Program-made: the position numbers and the translations under genes
Assembly (NCBI GenBank): GCA_964624465.1
Contig: CAZUZD010000371.1
Span: 1-5,742 of the forward strand
Direction of reading: 5' to 3'
Length of the DNA stretch: 5,742 bases
Source of the DNA: CAZUZD01 sp964624465
Lineage (GTDB): Bacteria > Planctomycetota > Planctomycetia > Isosphaerales > Isosphaeraceae
The notes under the pieces: model-generated
What the model saw: only the letters and a program-made list of their open reading frames with translations
What the model was told of the DNA's origin: nothing
The model's database searches: none
Shown: positions 1-4,325 of the stretch, piece after piece
How positions within the stretch are numbered: the stretch's first letter is position 1
Layout: every line of letters starts with the position of its first letter

Positions 1-240
1 TGGGCGACGCTGGCCGTGATGGCGCTCCTGCAGCTCTCCGGCCGGAACCTCAGCGAGGTGGCGCGGATCTGGCTGCCGCTGCTGCCGCCGCTCTGCGTCG
101 CCGCCAGCGCCGGTCTGGAGCGCATCGGCGGCCGCGCCGGGCTGCTCGCCGTGGCCCTCACGGCGCTGGCGATCCAGACCGTCGGGCTCCAGGCGCTGGT
201 GCAGGTCGTCTACGGCGTCGACTTCGCCGCCGGCCCCTGA
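1..240 (+). CDS. C-terminal end of a polytopic membrane protein, possibly a membrane glycosyltransferase (partial)
   Basis: The reading frame is open from the first base, so this is the 3' end of a longer gene; 79 residues are visible before the TGA at 238-240. Two hydrophobic stretches, about residues 21-38 and 45-66, look like membrane helices. Before the first is the short polar segment SGRNLSEVARIWLPLLPP. A Gly/Asn-Glu-Val-Ala-Arg-Ile/Leu-Trp pattern just before a final pair of helices is something I associate with multi-pass membrane glycosyltransferases and related hypothetical membrane proteins of planctomycetes and actinobacteria; this is recall, not a search. The catalytic part would lie outside the window, so the reaction cannot be stated. 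The last 31 bp overlap the end of the minus-strand esterase gene. I am confident that this is coding and membrane-embedded, and unsure of the family. Confidence 0.7.
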   Translation, partial: WATLAVMALLQLSGRNLSEVARIWLPLLPPLCVAASAGLERIGGRAGLLAVALTALAIQTVGLQALVQVVYGVDFAAGP

Positions 241-1229
241 CCGGCCGCCGGTATCGGGGCCGGGGTGCGGGTCCGGGGGTGATCGCGGAAGAACCGCCAG
301 ATCGTCTCGGTGGCGTCCACCGTCTCGACGCTCGGCCCGATCCAGCGCGCCAGCGGCGCCGCCCCGACACCACTGCCGCCGGGCCAGCCGTGGCCCTGGC
401 CCTTGAGGAAGTAGACCGTCAGGTCGGCCCCCGAGGCGCCGGCGGCGTGGTGCTCGATCCGCACCTTCGCATCATCCCGCTCGACCTTCGGCTCCGGGTC
501 GCACCCCAGCGCCTTCGACCAGCGCTCGAAGGTCTGGACCAGCGGCGGCCGCTCGGCGGCCGCGTCCCAGGGCAGGGCGACCTTGCCGCCGGCGATCGGG
601 ACCAGGGGATCGGCCGTCCCGACCAGGTACAGCGTCGGGCGCGGGTGCTCAGGCTTCGGGTCGGGCTGCCAGCAGTGGCTGGCCACCGGCGCGATCGCCG
701 CCAGGCGGTCGGAGAGCTTCGCGCCCAGCAGGAACGTCAGGCCCGCCCCGTTGGAGTGGCCGGTGGCGAACACGCGGTCGGGGTCGACCTTCAGGCACCC
801 GGTCAGGTCGTCGAGCATGGACCTCACGAACGCGACGTCGTCGATGCGAGCCCGGGGGCTCAGGGGCCGCAGCTGGCCGCTGTTCCAGACCCGCGGGTTC
901 TCCAGGAAGTTCGCCGGGCGCCGGGGTGCGGCCGGCAGGCCATCGGGCGCCACGACGACGCACCGCTCGCGGTCGGCCAGCGCCGCCCAGCCGTCGCGGT
1001 CCAGGGCCCCGGCCCCCGACCCGCCCGCGCCGTGAAACACGAGCACCAGGGGCGCCGGAGTGGCCGGATCCAGCCCCTTCGGAACCTGGACCACGAACCG
1101 ACGGGTCCAGCCGCCGACCTCCAGCGTCCGCTCGTGCCGGCCGGGCGCCAGCAGCGCGGCACGCGGCCCGGCCGGGACCTGCGGGGCGAGGGCCAGCACG
1201 GCGAGCAGCACGGCGGCGGTAGTGGTCAT
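210..1229 (-). CDS. Secreted alpha/beta-hydrolase esterase, LpqC / polyhydroxybutyrate depolymerase-like
   Basis: The 339-residue product has the full layout of a serine esterase of the LpqC / PHB-depolymerase (CE1-like) family. A hydrophobic N-terminus (about residues 4-20, ending in an Ala-rich stretch) is a likely signal peptide, so the enzyme probably acts outside the cytoplasm. The oxyanion-hole motif HGAGGSG is at 66-72, the nucleophile elbow GHSNG at 157-161 (Ser159), the likely acid Asp207 in GTADPLVP, and the catalytic His280 in GQGHGWPGG. A WNSG segment at 115-118 is also typical of the family. Likely substrates are short polyesters or feruloyl/acetyl esters; the sequence does not decide. 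The ATG at 1229 is chosen because a GAGGA ribosome site lies 7 nt upstream and the signal peptide starts there. An in-frame GTG at 1322 would add 31 residues before the signal peptide. The TAG stop lies inside the end of the convergent membrane-protein gene. The last 20 residues or so are Pro/Ala-rich and probably disordered. Confidence 0.9.
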   Translation of the reverse strand: MTTTAAVLLAVLALAPQVPAGPRAALLAPGRHERTLEVGGWTRRFVVQVPKGLDPATPAPLVLVFHGAGGSGAGALDRDGWAALADRERCVVVAPDGLPAAPRRPANFLENPRVWNSGQLRPLSPRARIDDVAFVRSMLDDLTGCLKVDPDRVFATGHSNGAGLTFLLGAKLSDRLAAIAPVASHCWQPDPKPEHPRPTLYLVGTADPLVPIAGGKVALPWDAAAERPPLVQTFERWSKALGCDPEPKVERDDAKVRIEHHAAGASGADLTVYFLKGQGHGWPGGSGVGAAPLARWIGPSVETVDATETIWRFFRDHPRTRTPAPIPAAGQGPAAKSTP

Positions 1230-1236
1230 GCAAGCG

Positions 1237-1241
1237 TCCTC
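1237..1241 (-). promoter_or_regulatory. Ribosome binding site of the esterase gene
   Basis: On the minus strand this reads GAGGA, 7 nt before the ATG at 1229-1227. It decides the start in favour of this ATG over the in-frame upstream GTG at 1322. Confidence 0.7.
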
Positions 1242-1373
1242 GGTCGCTGGCGATCTGCGCGGGGTGGGGTGCGTCCCGGCTCCGATCCCGTCGACGGCCC
1301 CTACACCCCCTTCGACTTTCACGCTAGGATATTCATTCTACAGCATCCAGAAAAACCATGTCATTCGGACTTC

Positions 1374-1377
1374 AGGA
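1374..1377 (+). promoter_or_regulatory. Ribosome binding site of the methyltransferase gene
   Basis: AGGA lies 8 nt before the ATG at 1386-1388. It supports this start within a reading frame that stays open far upstream, antisense to the esterase. Confidence 0.6.
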
Positions 1378-1385
1378 TCTCGACG

Positions 1386-2390
1386 ATGTACTCTCGCGAC
1401 CAGCTCGCCCGGATGCTGCGCATCTTCGTCCTGGAGTCCGACAATGCCGACCTGGTGAGCTACTGGGGCCAGAGCGATGTGCCCGTCGATGCGCTGATCC
1501 GCAAGACCGAGCATCGCATCCGCATGGGCCGGATGCGGGGCGGCCGGGTGCTCGACATCGGCTGCGGCTTCGGCTGGGACTCGGTCCTGATCGCCGCCCT
1601 GGGCGACGCGACCGTGGTCGCCAACGACATCCGGCCCTCGATGACCGAGGTGCTCGACGAGCGGCTCCGGGCGATCCGCGAGGCCGGGTTTGACCTGCCG
1701 GTCAGCACGCTCCTGGGCGATATCTGCGAGGCCGACCTGCCGCCGGATTCCTACGACTCGGTCTTCTGCGCCCAGGCGATCGAGCACATCCACGACCTGA
1801 CCGGCATGTTCCGGGTGGTCAAGACGATTCTCCGGCCCGGCGGCCGGGGCGTGTTCCTGAACGACAACAATGCCCTGCACACCCCTTGCCGCGAGAGCTC
1901 GCTGGCGATGTGGCCGCGTCGCGACGCCGACCAGGAGTTCATCGACGGCATCAAGCGCGACCGGCCGATCGAGAATGCCGACATCGAGCCGTATGCGGTC
2001 ACCCGGCGCCGGATCGTCAGCGAGGCGCGCCCCGACCTCGACGCCGGCGCGGTCGCGACCCTGGTGAACGCGACCGCCGGCCTCACGCAGCCGGACATCC
2101 GCCGGGTCGCGACCGAGTACGCGCCCGGCCGCCCGCTGCCGCAGCCGCCGCGCTGGTCGTGGTGCCGCGACCCGATCTCGGGCGAGTACTGCGAGCGCCT
2201 GCTCGATCCGTTCGAGGTCGCCGACCTGGCCCGCTCCGTGGGGCTCGAGGCCAGGGTCTGGCACCGGCACTTCAACCGGTTCCCGATGACCGCGCTGAAC
2301 CTGGTCAACGGCGGCCCCTGGCCCTGGATCAACCGCCTGGTCTTCAAGGTGCACGCCGACTTCGGCGTCGTCGTCCGCAAGCCCGCCTGA
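1386..2390 (+). CDS. Class I SAM-dependent methyltransferase with a long C-terminal region
   Basis: The 334-residue product carries a Rossmann-type methyltransferase domain in its first half. Motif I is VLDIGCGFG at 55-63, which binds S-adenosylmethionine. Asp81 (VVANDIRPSM) sits at the end of strand 2, where the ribose-binding acid is expected. GD at 111-112 is the adenine-binding segment. The motif IV region DSVFCAQAIEHI is at 124-135 and the LRPGG turn before strand 5 at 149-153. Residues from about 165 on form a long extension with many Arg, Trp and acidic residues and a final FGVVVRKP, a pattern I recall from methyltransferases near polysaccharide or lipid-glycan genes. The acceptor is unknown; a sugar or small-molecule role is only inferred, with weak support from the possible glycosyltransferase end at the left edge. 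No signal peptide or membrane helix is seen, so it is probably cytoplasmic. The start is chosen from the AGGA 8 nt upstream and because homology-like sequence begins only after it. The gene appears monocistronic. Confidence 0.88.
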   Translation: MYSRDQLARMLRIFVLESDNADLVSYWGQSDVPVDALIRKTEHRIRMGRMRGGRVLDIGCGFGWDSVLIAALGDATVVANDIRPSMTEVLDERLRAIREAGFDLPVSTLLGDICEADLPPDSYDSVFCAQAIEHIHDLTGMFRVVKTILRPGGRGVFLNDNNALHTPCRESSLAMWPRRDADQEFIDGIKRDRPIENADIEPYAVTRRRIVSEARPDLDAGAVATLVNATAGLTQPDIRRVATEYAPGRPLPQPPRWSWCRDPISGEYCERLLDPFEVADLARSVGLEARVWHRHFNRFPMTALNLVNGGPWPWINRLVFKVHADFGVVVRKPA

Positions 2391-2402
2391 ACGCCGCCCA
2401 GG

Positions 2403-2431
2403 CCCGGCCCGCTCACCCGTCGGGGCCCGGG
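2403..2431. terminator. GC-rich hairpin at the convergent junction, possible bidirectional terminator
   Basis: The left arm at 2403-2411 (cccggcccg) can pair with 2421-2431 (cggggcccggg) to form nine G-C pairs with two single-base bulges around a 9-nt loop. It starts 12 bp after the methyltransferase stop and runs into the last codons of the convergent minus-strand gene. No T-run follows on either side, so it is not a standard intrinsic terminator. In sequence this rich in G and C such pairing also arises by chance. Confidence 0.3.
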
Positions 2432-2892
2432 TCGGCCGCCGCGTCGGCGGGCACGAACTGGTTGCCGGCGCGGAGGTGACCGGCCAGGGCGTCGAGCTTC
2501 CAGCCCCCGGGCGTGCGGGCGAACTGGTACACGGGCCCGACGCGGTTGGTCGGGCAGAGCCAGATGTGCGGCCCGTGCGCCCAGGCCTTGAAGTTCGGGT
2601 GGATGCCGCGCGGCAGGCCGATGACGCCCCCCTCGGGCGCCAGCCGCAGCGGGTGGGTCGCCAGGTACGCGTCGGTGCAGAGCGCCCGCACGCGCTCCAG
2701 GTCGCCGCGGTTGGCGGCGGCGATCAGCTCGGTGTACGACCGCACCGCGCCCCGCACCGGGGCCGTCAGCCAGAGCTCGGCCCCCAGCAGGCTCGCGACC
2801 AGGGCCACCACCCCGACCGCAGCCGCCGTCGTCGACCGCCACCACGGGCGGGCCACGGGCGGGGTCGTCGGGGACGGTTCCGATCCGCTCAT
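2413..2892 (-). CDS. Small single-pass membrane protein with a possible NTF2-like outer domain
   Basis: I do not recognise a named family. The 159-residue product has a short Pro/Ser-rich N-terminus, a pair of Trp and an Arg just before a hydrophobic stretch at about 21-43 (a membrane anchor or uncleaved signal), and a folded region from about 48 to 145. That region begins with two likely helices (SYTELIAAANRGDLERVRAL and the following ALCTDAYLATHP), then strand-like segments around HIWLCPTNRVGPVYQF and GGWKLDALAG. A helix pair followed by strands with a ligand-type pocket would fit an NTF2/SnoaL-like fold, but this is inference from pattern alone. The tail is Ala/Asp/Pro-rich. The ATG at 2892-2890 overlaps the TGA of the upstream GTPase as ATGA, so the two genes are very probably translationally coupled; no strong ribosome site is seen, which agrees with coupling. 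The same frame is open further upstream, but an upstream start would lie deep within the GTPase gene. A job linked to the GTPases is inferred from this arrangement. Confidence 0.8.
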   Translation of the reverse strand: MSGSEPSPTTPPVARPWWRSTTAAAVGVVALVASLLGAELWLTAPVRGAVRSYTELIAAANRGDLERVRALCTDAYLATHPLRLAPEGGVIGLPRGIHPNFKAWAHGPHIWLCPTNRVGPVYQFARTPGGWKLDALAGHLRAGNQFVPADAAADPGPDG

Positions 2893-4250
2893 CGGGGCCC
2901 CCGGACCTTGCCGCGGAGGTCGTCCTTGAGGCGGTCGAGCACGCTCTCGGAGCGGGCCTCGCGGAGGATCTCCTGGACCACGGTCCGGATCCCGCGCGGG
3001 CCCCACTGGCACCCCTGCTGGAGGTACACCTTGGCGCTGCGACCCAGGACGTACGAGACCGCCGCCGCCGCCGCCCCCTGCGACAGCCCGATGGCGCCGT
3101 AGCCGAGCACGGTGAGCGGCCCGGCCAGGCCGCCGCTGAGCATGGTGATCCCGGCCAGCGCCGACTTCATGCCGCCGACGAGCAGGTGGCCGGCGAGCTT
3201 CACGGCCCCGACGGCCCCGAGCGCCTTGGCCATGTCCAGCACCAGCCCGGCGGCGGTCTGGCGGGTCAGGGGGATGCCATAGATGCGGCTCAGGGCCACG
3301 ATCATCGAGATGTCCACGGCCAGGCCGCCGGCCAGGTCGGCCACCGGGATCGGGTTCAGGGCCACGGCCGCCCCCTTGGCCAGCGCGAACTTCCAGATCG
3401 CGTCGTCGGCCCGCGCGTCGCGGAGCTGCATCTTGCGGGCGACGATGGCGCCGTGCAGGTCGCCGGCGTAGAGCAGGGTGTTCAGGGCCAGCAGCGCCTT
3501 GCCCTCGCGCTCCAGCACGTCGAGGATCCGCGCCTTGAGCGGCTCGATCACCGGCTCAGGCCGCTCCCACTCGGTCGTGGTCGTGCCGTCGGGCCGGCGG
3601 ACCCGCACCCGGACGGGGTCGGGCGCGGCGGCGGCGAGGATCACGTCCTCGGGGCGCAGCAGCTCGCGGACCCGCTCGTCGGTGATGGTGCGGTAGATCG
3701 CGTCACGGTCGGCGTCGGGGTAGCGGTCGATCTGGTTGAAGACGAGCAGGATCGGCTTGTTCGCCTCGCGGAGCTGCGCCAGGGCCTCGAACTCCACCCG
3801 CTGGATGTCGCCGGCGACGACGAACAGGAGCAGGTCGGCGTGGCGGGCGACCTCGCGGGCCAGCAGCTCGCGGACCTCGCCGCCGACCTCGTCGATGCCG
3901 GGGGTGTCGACGAGCACGAGCCGGGCGTCGACGAACCCCGAGGCCGCCGAGAGCGTGGCCGACTCCCACGGGTGCGAGCCCCGCGCGGTGGTTGTGCCGT
4001 GGGTGGCCCCGACGCGGAAGACCGCGCGGCCGGCCAGGGCGTTGAGCACCGACGACTTGCCCCGGCTGACCAGGCCGAAGGCGGCGATCTCGATCGTGCC
4101 GGTGTCCAGCTTGGCGGAGAGCTCGCGGAGCGCCTGCAGCTCGTCGGCCATCGCCGCCGCCTCCTCGGGCGACAGCTTGAGTCCGGCGATCGTCTGCTCC
4201 AGGCTCTCGCGGGCCCGCTCGATCGTGTCGGGGGCTGGCTCGGGCGTCAC
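2889..4250 (-). CDS. Membrane-associated GTPase with C-terminal DUF697-like domain
   Basis: The 453-residue product starts with a helical segment (about 8-50), followed by an Era/dynamin-type G domain. The P-loop GLVSRGKS is at 59-66, a threonine-rich switch I at 85-89 (GTTTA), the G3 motif DTPG at 115-118, the G4 motif NQID at 172-175 (Gln where Lys is usual), and a G5-like AAAAP at 207-210. A connector PDGTTTTE at 220-227 follows. Residues from about 285 to 405 contain several hydrophobic or amphipathic segments (ALNPIPVADLAGGLAVD, KLAGHLLVGG, AAAAAVSYVLG) as in DUF697/YcjF-type domains, and probably contact the membrane. A GCQWGPRG motif is at 413-420. From memory, cyanobacterial GTPases share the GLVSRGKS and PDG motifs. 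The GTG start at 4250 is supported by GAGGT 6 nt upstream. It lies 75 bp after the paralogous GTPase and overlaps the small membrane-protein gene by 4 bp. The cellular role is unknown; membrane remodelling or stress-linked trafficking are guesses. Confidence 0.9.
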   Translation of the reverse strand: MTPEPAPDTIERARESLEQTIAGLKLSPEEAAAMADELQALRELSAKLDTGTIEIAAFGLVSRGKSSVLNALAGRAVFRVGATHGTTTARGSHPWESATLSAASGFVDARLVLVDTPGIDEVGGEVRELLAREVARHADLLLFVVAGDIQRVEFEALAQLREANKPILLVFNQIDRYPDADRDAIYRTITDERVRELLRPEDVILAAAAPDPVRVRVRRPDGTTTTEWERPEPVIEPLKARILDVLEREGKALLALNTLLYAGDLHGAIVARKMQLRDARADDAIWKFALAKGAAVALNPIPVADLAGGLAVDISMIVALSRIYGIPLTRQTAAGLVLDMAKALGAVGAVKLAGHLLVGGMKSALAGITMLSGGLAGPLTVLGYGAIGLSQGAAAAAVSYVLGRSAKVYLQQGCQWGPRGIRTVVQEILREARSESVLDRLKDDLRGKVRGPR

Positions 4251-4256
4251 GGGCGG

Positions 4257-4261
4257 ACCTC
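4257..4261 (-). promoter_or_regulatory. Ribosome binding site of the second GTPase gene
   Basis: On the minus strand this reads GAGGT, 6 nt before the GTG at 4250-4248. It supports the use of GTG as the start codon and shows that this cistron can be translated independently of the preceding one. Confidence 0.65.
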
Positions 4262-4302
4262 GGGTCGGGACGGACGTGGCAGCGGGGGTCTCGGTGCGGG
4301 CG

Positions 4303-4322
4303 GCTCGCGGCCCGTCGCGAGC
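4303..4322 (-). terminator. Perfect 7-bp stem-loop between the two GTPase genes
   Basis: The arms gctcgcg (4303-4309) and cgcgagc (4316-4322) are exact reverse complements around a 6-nt loop. In the minus-strand transcript the hairpin begins 3 nt after the TAG of the first GTPase and ends about 50 nt before the GTG of the second. No U-run follows, so it may be a factor-assisted or partial terminator, an mRNA-stabilising stem, or chance pairing in G+C-rich sequence. Its placement directly behind a stop codon is what makes it worth listing. Confidence 0.4.
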
Positions 4323-4325
4323 ATT

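Larger units (their letters stand above)
1230..1385. promoter_or_regulatory. Divergent intergenic region between esterase and methyltransferase genes
   Basis: These 156 bp separate two divergently read genes and must hold both promoters if each gene is transcribed on its own. Positions 1321-1370 contain 21 G or C in 50 bases by hand count, much lower than the surrounding coding sequence, which fits a promoter. For the plus direction, TAGGAT at 1325-1330 is a weak -10-like hexamer, and TTCGAC at 1311-1316 resembles a -35 but is too close to it. I see no clear matched -35/-10 pair and no operator with good symmetry. The location is supported by gene arrangement; the exact promoter is not. Confidence 0.4.

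Noticed and set aside
241..263. Inverted repeat ccggcc / ggccgg with an 11-nt loop after the membrane-protein stop
   Set aside because: It is only 6 bp, lacks a T-run and lies inside esterase coding sequence; short G/C palindromes like this are common by chance here.
1230..1322. N-terminal extension of the esterase to the GTG at 1322
   Set aside because: It would place 31 residues with no hydrophobic character in front of a clear signal peptide, while the internal ATG has a GAGGA site at the right distance.
279..1385. Long upstream extension of the methyltransferase frame, antisense to the esterase
   Set aside because: The translation is Arg/Gly/Pro-rich with no recognisable domain, and the opposite strand encodes a complete serine esterase with its catalytic triad. 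The frame is open only because stop codons are rare at this G+C content.
1338..2354. Minus-strand open frame of 338 codons antisense to the methyltransferase
   Set aside because: It is an antisense shadow with skewed Asp/Arg/Val/His composition, no domain and no ribosome site.
1751..2845. Minus-strand open frame of about 364 codons spanning the methyltransferase and the small membrane protein gene
   Set aside because: It is out of frame with both supported genes, has a low-complexity Arg/Gly/Pro/Ser composition and no motifs; the methyltransferase motifs on the plus strand and the membrane segment in the other minus frame explain the sequence.
2393..2893. A 40-residue N-terminal extension of the small membrane protein (to position 3012)
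   Set aside because: The added residues are Pro/Arg/Gly-rich and lie inside the GTPase coding region in another frame; the ATGA overlap start fits better.
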